This document shows positions 1 to 6,849 of a stretch of DNA of 15,259 bases, in pieces; position 1 is the stretch's first letter, and every line of letters starts with the position of its first letter. Source of the stretch: Candidatus Jordarchaeia archaeon (GTDB lineage: Archaea; Asgardarchaeota; Jordiarchaeia; Jordiarchaeales; Freyrarchaeaceae). A program made the position numbers and the translations under genes. The notes under the pieces were generated by a model. That model was not told where the DNA came from, did no database searches, and was given only the letters and a program-made list of their open reading frames with translations. The DNA lies in assembly GCA_018383835.1 (NCBI GenBank), contig JAHAWR010000028.1:1-15259 (forward strand). Direction: 5' to 3'.

Positions 1-165
1 TGCCGGAGACTTAGACGTCCTCGGTCGCCTACGGCGGATGGCGTCACGGGAAAGCGTTACCTAACTTCACGGGGGGATGGCAACATAAAGCCAAGCAAAT
101 CTAAACAGGTAGCGTGTTAACGTTTAACTGGTCGACGGCCCAAGCTGATTACTCCCGGAGACGCT
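1..165. other. Left-edge stretch, no confident gene
   Basis: No complete gene is visible. On the plus strand a frame is open from base 2 to a TAA at 62-64 (last residues read RRMASRESVT), which could be the C-terminal tail of a gene cut by the window edge. A second frame is open to a TAA at 118-120. Neither is long enough to judge. A small hairpin-capable CGCC-TAC-GGCG lies at about 26-37. I checked by eye for tRNA, RNase P and SRP RNA signatures and found none I could support. Confidence 0.25.
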
Positions 166-180
166 AAATCTTTTTAAAGC
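166..180 (+). promoter_or_regulatory. TATA box for the CLC gene (leaderless promoter)
   Basis: An archaeal TATA-like element (CTTTTTAAAG core, 170-179) lies about 25 bases before the GTG at 199. That spacing puts the expected transcription start on or next to the start codon. There is no Shine-Dalgarno motif between them. This fits a leaderless mRNA and supports the GTG at 199 as the translation start. Confidence 0.6.
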
Positions 181-198
181 TCGTTCACCCGTCTCTAA

Positions 199-2121
199 GT
201 GGAGAAGTTTGGGGAGTCCCGGGTGTCCTCCTTGGAGAATGGTGCGGGTCAGGGCGGCGGAGAAGCCGCTAGCGAGTCTGAAGAGTCGCTGCGCTCGAGA
301 CTGGCTGACAAGTTTAGGAGAGAAGTCAGCGAGTTATACTCCAGCATCTCCTCCATCAGGAGGGCGGTGCGATCTGAAATTTTCCGCCTCCGATTAACCG
401 TCTTCTTTCTATCCATCATGACTGGAGTGTTGGGTGGCCTTGGCGCCATAACGCTACGCTACACCATCGACTACTTCTCGGAGCTCTTCTTCCTCATACC
501 CCAGACGCTTGGCCGCTACTGTGTGGTGGCGTTGCCAGCGATAGGCGGCTTCGTGGCGTGGCTCATAACCTACAGGTTTGCGCCCGAGTCGCGGGGACAC
601 GACGGTGTGGCTGAGACAATGAAGGCTGTCTCGATCGGGTCGGGGGACATAAGGAGCAGGGTTCCCCTAACAACCACCATCGCAACATCCCTCACTATAG
701 GGTCGGGGGGGAGCGCCGGGACAGAGGGGCCGATAATCCACATATCAGCCGGCCTCGCCTCCACGGTGGCAAGGCTGTTCAAGCTCGACGTCGAACATAA
801 AAGGCTGCTCGTCGTTTGCGGCGCCGCAGCCGGCCTCAGCGCCATGTTCAACGCCCCCATAGGTGGCGCCCTCTTCGGGCTTGAAGTTGTGTATCAGGGA
901 TTCGAGTTCCCAGCAGTCATACCCGTCCTCCTTTCCTCAGTCGTCGCAACAGCCGTGTCGGTTGCGTTAATAGGCGACAACCCCGTCTTCAGACCTCCTC
1001 CAGTCACCTATCACTATCACGAATTACTTTTCTGCTTCATACTGGGAGGAGTGATTGGGCTGCTTAGCGTCATGTGGGTTAAGGGGTTCTTCACGATAGA
1101 AGACCTGCTAATTCACATAAACCTCTCCGGCTACTTGAAGCCCGTCCTAGGCGGGGCACTCGTAGGCGCCATAATATACTTCCTCCCGCATGTTGGAGGA
1201 GAAGGAGTGTGTGTTATAAGGGGCGCCCTCTCCGGCAGAATAGCTGCCGAGATGCTCCTCCTCATAGGTCTGCTGAAGATATTAACGTGTGGGCTGACGC
1301 TGGGGAGTGGGGGGAGCGGAGGCGTGTTCATACCTTCAATGTTTATAGGCGCCATGTTCGGGGGTGCCTTCGGGCTGATAGTGAACATGCTGGCCCCGTC
1401 CCTCCTCTCTGACTCCACGCTTTACGCCGTCATCGGAATGGCCGCCATGCTCGCGGCAGCCTGCCGAGCCCCCCTAACAGCAGTGGTAATGTCCGCCGAG
1501 ATGATGAAGGACTACACCATGATCCTACCACTGCTAGCTGGATGTGTGACCAGTTACTTTGTAAGCCGCCTCATAATGAAGGAGAGCATATACACGCTGG
1601 GCCTCTTCAGGAAAGGGATAGACGTCTCCCTCGAGCTGAGAAAAGACCTCCTCGACTACATTAGGGTCGGAGAAATAATGAGCACCAACGTTGCCACACT
1701 TGACCCTGACATGTACACGTTCCAAGCGCTAGAGGTAATAGAGCGAACCGGGCACACAGGGTACCCCGTAGTCAGCGGCGACGGGAAACTGGTCGGAATA
1801 GTGACTTTTAAGGACGTGATCAAGGCGGTGGAGGAGGGCAAAGAGGAATACAGAATAAGGGACATTATGAGTAGGGATCTGGCGGTCGCCTACCCTGACG
1901 AGTCAGTCAGACAGGTAGTGGACAGAATGGTCGAGTACGACATAGGCAGAGTCCCCGTAGTAGACAGGGGCAACCCGTCGAAGCTGCTAGGCATCATAAC
2001 GAGGTCAGACGTCCTCAAAGCACACGAGCTGTCTCTCATATGCCGCCTGAGAAGGGGGAAAAGCGAGGAACTACGAAAGCTACTGGAAAAAATTGAGGAG
2101 GAAAGGGTGCACGAACTATAG
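199..2121 (+). CDS. CLC-family chloride channel/transporter with two CBS domains
   Basis: A 640-aa membrane protein that moves chloride or a similar anion across the cytoplasmic membrane. A charged N-terminal tail (about 1-65) is followed by the multi-helix CLC core (about 66-460). Core motifs are GSGGSAGTEGP (168-178), whose E176 matches the external gating glutamate E148 of E. coli ClC, and GSGGSGGVFIPS (369-380). The C-terminus carries two CBS repeats (about 492-550 and 555-615), nucleotide-sensing modules common on CLC proteins. At the position of E. coli E203, the internal proton-relay glutamate, this protein has V230 (LEVV), and the first filter motif is the degenerate GHDGVAETM. It may therefore be a channel or an uncoupled transporter. 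GTG start; an in-frame GTG at 223 is an alternative. It stands alone with its own promoter. Family call is firm; mechanism is inference. Confidence 0.93.
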   Translation: MEKFGESRVSSLENGAGQGGGEAASESEESLRSRLADKFRREVSELYSSISSIRRAVRSEIFRLRLTVFFLSIMTGVLGGLGAITLRYTIDYFSELFFLIPQTLGRYCVVALPAIGGFVAWLITYRFAPESRGHDGVAETMKAVSIGSGDIRSRVPLTTTIATSLTIGSGGSAGTEGPIIHISAGLASTVARLFKLDVEHKRLLVVCGAAAGLSAMFNAPIGGALFGLEVVYQGFEFPAVIPVLLSSVVATAVSVALIGDNPVFRPPPVTYHYHELLFCFILGGVIGLLSVMWVKGFFTIEDLLIHINLSGYLKPVLGGALVGAIIYFLPHVGGEGVCVIRGALSGRIAAEMLLLIGLLKILTCGLTLGSGGSGGVFIPSMFIGAMFGGAFGLIVNMLAPSLLSDSTLYAVIGMAAMLAAACRAPLTAVVMSAEMMKDYTMILPLLAGCVTSYFVSRLIMKESIYTLGLFRKGIDVSLELRKDLLDYIRVGEIMSTNVATLDPDMYTFQALEVIERTGHTGYPVVSGDGKLVGIVTFKDVIKAVEEGKEEYRIRDIMSRDLAVAYPDESVRQVVDRMVEYDIGRVPVVDRGNPSKLLGIITRSDVLKAHELSLICRLRRGKSEELRKLLEKIEEERVHEL

Positions 2122-2146
2122 TTTGAAGCATTCTGAAAATGCCTGC

Positions 2147-2500
2147 TCAGCCCTCTGTCGACTTCCCCCCCAGCCTCCTCCCTTTATCTCTAATGTTTTT
2201 GAGGTCTTCCAAAGTTACCGTCGAGCAACCCTGCTTCCAGCTTCTCCAACGGTTTCGCTCGCAGCCCTGCAGTATATCACACCAACCCTTCTCCCCCATC
2301 TGCCTCTATACCTTGCCATCATTTGTTTTTCGTTCAATCTCAGCTTATGCTTTCACTGTTTTGCTGTCCAAATAAGCCTTCCTCTGCTTTAACGATCTTT
2401 TCTTCAGCCGAACGTGACGTTGCCCTCGTTAATACCGATCGCCATCCTTTCCCAGTCACCTCAGCGGCTCGACAGTTTTGTTGAACCGGATTTTGTGGTG
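2147..2500 (-). pseudogene. Decayed TnpB (IS200/IS605 OrfB-type) relic
   Basis: The minus strand here is purine-rich and carries fragments of TnpB in the correct order but in different frames. First comes AIGINEGNVTFG (2445-2407), resembling the RuvC-I segment, normally GIDxNExNVT, here without its Asp. Next is a 45-codon open run (2352-2218) containing LNEKQMMARYRGRWGRRVG and then ASETVGEAGSRVA, matching the basic linker and helix before RuvC-II. Then VTLEDLKNIRDKGRR (2218-2174) matches the RuvC-II motif with its glutamate. Stops and frameshifts separate the pieces, and the zinc-ribbon end is missing: the relic stops at 2147, just past the end of the CLC gene. It cannot encode a working nuclease. 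The TnpB assignment comes from remembered motif order and is not a database match. No flanking transposon ends were identified. Confidence 0.7.
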
Positions 2501-2540
2501 GCCTTTTCAAGTCCCGTGAGTTAAGCTTTCTGTGTGACCG

Positions 2541-2553
2541 TAAGTTTTTTAGT
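2541..2553 (+). promoter_or_regulatory. TATA-like element of the wtp operon
   Basis: A T-rich element (AAGTTTTTTAGTA) sits about 50 bases before the wtpA start. The predicted transcription start, about 25 bases downstream at roughly 2573, falls inside the inverted repeat at 2558-2595, the placement expected for repression of an archaeal promoter. The element is less canonical than the other TATA boxes in this window. Confidence 0.45.
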
Positions 2554-2557
2554 AGGG

Positions 2558-2595
2558 TTCACCCCGTTATGAACGAGTATACATAACGGGGTGAA
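2558..2595. promoter_or_regulatory. Perfect 14-bp inverted repeat, ModE-box-like operator of wtpABC
   Basis: The arms TTCACCCCGTTATG (2558-2571) and CATAACGGGGTGAA (2582-2595) are exact reverse complements around a 10-base spacer. The core reads CGTTAT-N12-ATAACG (2565-2588). As I recall the E. coli modA operator bound by ModE, it has the same half sites and the same 12-base gap, and ModE-type elements have been reported in archaea. The site lies between the TATA element and the wtpA start, over the expected transcription start, so a bound regulator would block transcription. The right arm also contains the GGTGA ribosome site of wtpA. No regulator gene is in the window. Confidence 0.8.
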
Positions 2596-2598
2596 GGG

Positions 2599-3642
2599 TT
2601 GCCTTCACGCTGGCAGAAGTCGACCATAACACTAGTGATCCTGATAGTGATCCTAGCGGGCCTCTCCCTCTACGGCTTCTACATGCAGGAGAACTACTGG
2701 AGTGCCTCGTCGGCTGGCCGGGTGGAAATTCATGTTCTCTGCTCTGGCAGCCTGACGAAAACAGTGGGCGAGCTCGTCGAGGCCTTCGAGGCAGAGTACC
2801 CTTACATTAAGGTTCACGTGTCAGCCCACGGATCACTAGAATGCGCCCGCCTCGTGAAGGCTGGATCCCGGTGCGACCTGATACTCGTCTCCGACTCCAA
2901 CGTGATAAAGGACGAGCTTGGAGGCTACGCGTCCGGGTCAGTGAAGCGCTACTGCGAGTGGTGGGTTGTCTTCGCGGGCAACGAGATAGTTCTCGCACTA
3001 GCGCCCGGAAACCCCGCCGGGCTCGACGAGAGGAACTGGTACTGGAAGCTGGCTGACCCGAGCCAAGTGAAAAGGTGGGGTAGGGCCAACCCCGACAGCG
3101 ACCCCTGCGGCTACAGGACGCTCATAGTCTTCAATATATGCGACGCATACTACCCGGAGCATGAGGGAGAATTCCCGGGATACCCTAAGGCGGGCGTCCT
3201 GAACACCCTCTACCTCACCAACCCGAGTAACGTGTTTGTGGCGGCGAAGGAGTTCGACTTAATGGTCGCCCTACGGACCGGGCAGCTCGACGCAGGCTGG
3301 ACGTACCTTTCATTAGCGGAGCAGTTCGGCCTCAAATATGTAAGGCTGCCTAGGAACGTCAGCCTCGGCGACCCGTCAGGCGAGTTCAACGAGTGGTACT
3401 CTCGCTTCACGATAACCACGGAGAGCGGAAGAATGTACCGTGGCTCATCAATATCGTACGCTGCCTCCATCCCTACCACGTCAGGGAACCCTTACTGGGC
3501 CACGGTCTTCCTGCGCTTCCTACTGAGTAAGGGGTTGCAAGTAATCGAGAAGAATGGGCAGCCACCTATTTCACCCCCCCTGCTTATGGGTAACGCCGCG
3601 TCTGCCCCACCTCAGATAAGGGAAGTGTGCGTGGAGGGTTAG
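2599..3642 (+). CDS. wtpA: Tungstate/molybdate ABC transporter, substrate-binding protein
   Basis: A 347-aa extracytoplasmic binding protein that captures tungstate (or molybdate) and delivers it to WtpBC. Residues 9-28 form one hydrophobic segment, acting as signal peptide or membrane anchor. No lipobox cysteine follows it. The mature domain opens with EIHVLCSGSL (43-52), the family's oxyanion-binding first loop, then AHGSLECARLV. DPCGYRT begins at D168, the region that supplies an acidic metal ligand in archaeal WtpA/ModA. Near the C-terminus SGNPYWATVFLRFLLS is the usual ending of this fold. The TTG start at 2599 has GGGGTGAAGG just before it, the GGTGA lying in the right arm of the operator. 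It is the first gene of the operon, and the TAG is 2 bases before the preferred wtpB start. WtpA is favoured over bacterial ModA by the DPCGYR pattern and archaeal context; metal preference is unproven. Confidence 0.9.
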   Translation: MPSRWQKSTITLVILIVILAGLSLYGFYMQENYWSASSAGRVEIHVLCSGSLTKTVGELVEAFEAEYPYIKVHVSAHGSLECARLVKAGSRCDLILVSDSNVIKDELGGYASGSVKRYCEWWVVFAGNEIVLALAPGNPAGLDERNWYWKLADPSQVKRWGRANPDSDPCGYRTLIVFNICDAYYPEHEGEFPGYPKAGVLNTLYLTNPSNVFVAAKEFDLMVALRTGQLDAGWTYLSLAEQFGLKYVRLPRNVSLGDPSGEFNEWYSRFTITTESGRMYRGSSISYAASIPTTSGNPYWATVFLRFLLSKGLQVIEKNGQPPISPPLLMGNAASAPPQIREVCVEG

Positions 3643-3644
3643 CT

Positions 3645-4565
3645 TTGCAGCCGCCGGAAGCCCGTGAAGCTAGGCGTGTCGGGAGGGCTTTCCCGCTTTT
3701 CCCGGCATCCATGGCCATATTGGGGTTGTCGTTTCTAGCCCTCATGTTCCTTGCCCCCCTTGGAACGCTGGTCTACTCCTCGCTTAACCCAATCTACGCT
3801 GACCCCGGGCTACCCCAGAGGCTGTACGACCTCCTCCTCTCCGGAGACTTCGAGGCAGTTGTGTCGGAGCTTCAGGGGTACGCCGGGAACCCTGTGCTTG
3901 CGGCTTTCCAAAACGAGGTTTTGCTGGGCGCCTTAAGAGTTAGCCTTATAACCTCCGGGGCATCAAGCGTAATCTGCATCTGTCTCGGCATCCCTCTAGC
4001 GTACGTGCTAGCCCGATACGACTTTCCGGGGAGGCGCACACTCAAAACGCTCGTCGAACTTCCCATGGTTCTCCCCCCGGTCGTAGCAGGCATAAGCCTG
4101 ATCCTGCTGCTAGGGCCAAACACCCCGCTGGGCTCCTTCCTGAGGCAGGTTGGGTGGGAGCTGGTGTTCACCTGGCGCGGGATAATACTTGCTCAAACCT
4201 TCGTCGCCTCACCCTTCTTCGTCCGCTCAGCCATAGTATCCTTCGAGGAGGTTCCCGTGAGCCTCGAGCTGGCTGCGAGAAGCTTGGGCGCGTCACCCTT
4301 CAAGGTTTTCCGCTCGGTCACGCTTCCCCTCTCAGCTAGGGGGCTGGTCGCCGGATGGGCCATGATGTGGGCTAGGGCAATGGGAGAGTTCGGGGCGACC
4401 ATAATGGTGTCAAGCAACGTTCCGGGTCAGAGCTACACACTTACGACAGCCATATACTGGATGTTCTGGGCTGGAGGAATACACCAGAGCATCGCAGCAG
4501 CCCTTGTACTCCTCGCCGTGGCGTTCTTCGTCCTCTTCACCGTAAGGCTCCTCGTTGAGAGGTGA
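3645..4565 (+). CDS. wtpB: Tungstate/molybdate ABC transporter, permease
   Basis: The membrane channel subunit of the importer, about 306 aa, with several hydrophobic spans beginning MAILGLSFLALMFLAPLGTL. In the C-terminal part a long cytoplasmic loop, EEVPVSLELAARSLGAS followed by VTLPLS, is the EAA motif that docks onto the ATPase WtpC. An extended loop rich in charged residues follows the first span (about aa 45-85), as in ModB/WtpB relatives. I chose the TTG at 3645 rather than the GTG at 3627: GGAGGG (3633-3638) sits 6 bases before the TTG, and the GTG would overlap wtpA by 16 bases without its own ribosome site. The gene ends in an overlap with the longest reading of wtpC (GTGA at 4562-4565). 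Translation of the three subunits is probably coupled. Confidence 0.9.
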   Translation: MQPPEAREARRVGRAFPLFPASMAILGLSFLALMFLAPLGTLVYSSLNPIYADPGLPQRLYDLLLSGDFEAVVSELQGYAGNPVLAAFQNEVLLGALRVSLITSGASSVICICLGIPLAYVLARYDFPGRRTLKTLVELPMVLPPVVAGISLILLLGPNTPLGSFLRQVGWELVFTWRGIILAQTFVASPFFVRSAIVSFEEVPVSLELAARSLGASPFKVFRSVTLPLSARGLVAGWAMMWARAMGEFGATIMVSSNVPGQSYTLTTAIYWMFWAGGIHQSIAAALVLLAVAFFVLFTVRLLVER

Positions 4566-4570
4566 ACGAG

Positions 4571-5695
4571 TTGTCGCTAAGGCTCGAGTCGGTCTGCAAG
4601 TCATACCCCCTCCCAACACCCCTAACGGAGCTGCTGAGGGGGAAGAGGAGAACACTTCAGGTACTCAGGAACGTGAGCTTTGAGGTCGATGAAGGCGAGC
4701 TCTTCGTCGTGGTAGGCCCAACAGGCTGCGGCAAGACCACCCTTCTCAACGTTATCGCCGGGTTAACTAGGCAGGATAGCGGCCACGTTTTTCTCGACGG
4801 GAAATGCGTGGATCACCTCCCGCCGGAGAAGAGGAATGTGGGAATGGTTTTCCAGGACTTCGCTCTCTTCCCCCATATGACTGTGCTCGATAACATTCTT
4901 TACGGTTTAAGGGTGCGCGGTAAGGGTAGAGAGGCGGATGGGAAGGTTAGGGATGTTGTGAGGGAGCTGGGGCTTGAGGGGCTCGAGGACAGGATGCCAT
5001 CCTCCCTTAGCGGGGGAGAAAAACAGAGGGTCTCACTTGCTAGGGCGCTCGTGGCGGAGCCCCGCGTCCTCCTTCTGGATGAGCCTCTAAGTAGCCTCGA
5101 CCCTCAGACTAAGAGCTCCGCTAGGGAGCTGCTACTCAGGGTTCAGAGGAACACTGGGCTAACGATGATTTACGTCACACATGACCAAGTGGACGTGCAT
5201 GTCCTAGCTGGCAGGGTTGCCGTTATGAGGGATGGAGCCATAGAGCAAGTGGGGTACTTGAAGGAGCTGGTGGAGCATCCTCGAAGCCCGTTCGTGGCGT
5301 CCTTCATGAGTCTTGGAAACGTTTTACAGGGGATCGTTGAATCGCACGACCGGGAAAACGGAATTACCACAGTCAACGTTGAGGGGAATAGGCTTTCAAT
5401 ACCATACAGCTCTGACCTGCAGGCGGGGAAAACGCTCAGCCTCTTGGTGAAACCGGAGGACATTGTTGTAGCCAAGACTAAGCCTGAGACCAGCGCACGC
5501 AACGTCCTAGAAGCGATCGTGGTTGACTTATCCCTCCAGGGATCACTGGTGAAGGTGATTACCTCAGTCGGCGGGCTGCGGGTTGAAGCACTGGCGACCA
5601 AAGCTTCGGCCGGAGAGCTGAAGCTTAGGGAGGGGGAGAAAGTTTACTTGTCCTTTAAGGCCTCATCCATCCATGTTCTTGGTGAGAGCGCCTAG
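4571..5695 (+). CDS. wtpC: Tungstate/molybdate ABC transporter, ATPase
   Basis: The cytoplasmic ATPase that powers the importer, 374 aa from the chosen start. Walker A is GPTGCGKTT (49-57), the Q-loop lies in VFQDFALFP, the signature is LSGGEKQ (146-152), Walker B is LLLDEP with D170 and E171, and the switch histidine is H204 in YVTHDQ. The last 70 or so residues form a MOP/TOBE-like beta domain (about 300-370), which in ModC/WtpC proteins can bind the oxyanion and inhibit transport when the metal is plentiful. The TTG at 4571 is preferred over the GTG at 4562 because a full GAGGTGA ribosome site (4559-4565) lies 5 bases before it; it overlaps the wtpB stop. All three wtp genes then start with TTG. 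The stop overlaps the convergent gene on the other strand by 4 bases. Confidence 0.92.
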   Translation: MSLRLESVCKSYPLPTPLTELLRGKRRTLQVLRNVSFEVDEGELFVVVGPTGCGKTTLLNVIAGLTRQDSGHVFLDGKCVDHLPPEKRNVGMVFQDFALFPHMTVLDNILYGLRVRGKGREADGKVRDVVRELGLEGLEDRMPSSLSGGEKQRVSLARALVAEPRVLLLDEPLSSLDPQTKSSARELLLRVQRNTGLTMIYVTHDQVDVHVLAGRVAVMRDGAIEQVGYLKELVEHPRSPFVASFMSLGNVLQGIVESHDRENGITTVNVEGNRLSIPYSSDLQAGKTLSLLVKPEDIVVAKTKPETSARNVLEAIVVDLSLQGSLVKVITSVGGLRVEALATKASAGELKLREGEKVYLSFKASSIHVLGESA

Positions 5696-6792
5696 TCTTC
5701 GCCTCTCAGCTTCTCTATTATCTTTTTGTACTTTTCCCTTAGCCCGATCTTCCTCTTTATTAGGGTTACTCTGACTCCTGGCTCAGGAACTTCTTCCGGT
5801 ATCTTTATTTCTGTGTCGGAGAAGATCTCGCAGAGGACGAAAACTGCTTCGATGTCGGGGTTCTCCATTCTCTTCTCGTAGATCCTCTTTCTCTCCTCTT
5901 CCTGCTCTTCCGGGCTTGTGATGAGCTTCACCGGGGTAAAGAGCCAGAGTAGCTTCCCCTCCCATAACCCTATGAGCCTAACTCTCCCATCGCAGTCTTG
6001 GAGTACCCAGACGTTCTCCGTCCTATCGAGTTCGATGTCCGGGAGGATCATTCTATCAGAGTACCTTAACTCGTCTAGGAGGAAGAAGGCTTCCACCCAA
6101 GGATTCTTTTCCTTGAGCTCCTTAACGGTTTTGTAGCACTCGATGAGCTTCTCGGGCCCACCCGTGACTATGTTAGTTGTCAGGAGAACCCACAGCGGCT
6201 TCCTGTCCTTCCCCAGCCCGACTAAGTCCACTTTTTCGCCGCTCAGAGTAATCCCCCTAGCTATGCTAGCCGTCCTCGCCAGAAGATCCCTCCTTTTCTC
6301 GTCGGAGCGTGAAAGGTAGAACTGTATGAGGTACTCTTTAAGCTTGAGCGGCGTCACCATGGAAACGTCTATCTCCATGAGCTCGTTAAGTTTCCTTAAG
6401 CCCTCATCCTCGAACTGGAGGGGGGGCTTGTAGTATCGTTTGATCTCCTCGGCAACCTTCCTAACCTTGTCGTAGAGCGCCGGCGCGAACCTGTAAAGGA
6501 ACGCCGTGTTCCTCTTGTCTGTGACAAGCACTATCGAGAGGATCCTTACACCACCCCTAGCCGTCCTGTCCTTGTATGGGAAAACATAGGAGAAAATGCT
6601 CTTCCCCTCATCCTGCAACGGGACTATCGATATCTCCTCCTCGGATAGGCAGGTTCCAACGGATATCGTCCCTATCAACGCCTTCATCGTAGCGCGGTCA
6701 GCCAGCTTATGGCTCAACCCTATACTGTGAACGCATATCGGCCCTCTTATTTCGTCTGCAACGGCGAGGCAAACGCCGTCGAGCAATTTCAC
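5692..6792 (-). CDS. Unrecognised protein with longin-like N-terminus
   Basis: A 366-aa soluble protein with no signal peptide or membrane span. I do not recognise the full-length family. The first 125 or so residues carry a pattern I associate with archaeal longin/roadblock-type domains: VADEIRGPICVHSIGLS near the start, a helix ATMKALIGTIS, then FSYVFPYKD, ARGGVRILSIVLV and LYRFAPALYDKVRKV. The middle (about 180-300) looks alpha/beta with strands such as PLWVLLTTNIV, VEAFFLLDEL and VWVLQDCDG. The C-terminus is charged and helical (KYKKIIEKLRGED). The GTG at 6792 has GAGGGG (6804-6799) 6-7 bases upstream and a TATA box about 38 bases upstream. It is transcribed toward wtpC and the stops overlap, so link to metal uptake is only positional. 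The fold call is an inference to be tested by profile search. Confidence 0.75.
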   Translation of the reverse strand: MKLLDGVCLAVADEIRGPICVHSIGLSHKLADRATMKALIGTISVGTCLSEEEISIVPLQDEGKSIFSYVFPYKDRTARGGVRILSIVLVTDKRNTAFLYRFAPALYDKVRKVAEEIKRYYKPPLQFEDEGLRKLNELMEIDVSMVTPLKLKEYLIQFYLSRSDEKRRDLLARTASIARGITLSGEKVDLVGLGKDRKPLWVLLTTNIVTGGPEKLIECYKTVKELKEKNPWVEAFFLLDELRYSDRMILPDIELDRTENVWVLQDCDGRVRLIGLWEGKLLWLFTPVKLITSPEEQEEERKRIYEKRMENPDIEAVFVLCEIFSDTEIKIPEEVPEPGVRVTLIKRKIGLREKYKKIIEKLRGED

Positions 6793-6824
6793 CCCACCCC
6801 CTCATCGCTCATCCACCAATACCA

Positions 6825-6839
6825 CACTTTAAATTATTT
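6825..6839 (-). promoter_or_regulatory. TATA box for the 366-aa longin-like gene
   Basis: Read on the minus strand, the segment is AAATAATTTAAAGTG, with the core ATTTAAAG at 6834-6827. The expected start of transcription is near 6804, giving a leader of about 12 bases that just includes the GAGGGG ribosome site. The element lies between galT's stop and this gene, so the gene has its own promoter and need not be read through from galT. Confidence 0.55.
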
Positions 6840-6849
6840 TTCAAATTTG

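Noticed and set aside
26..60. Possible structured RNA at the left edge
   Set aside because: Only a short CGCC/GGCG hairpin is visible, and no tRNA, SRP RNA or RNase P consensus could be matched.
2093..2392. A 99-codon plus-strand frame after the CLC gene
   Set aside because: Its composition is Ser/Pro/Leu-rich and unlike a folded protein, it overlaps the CLC end, and the opposite strand carries recognisable TnpB fragments that explain it as antisense.
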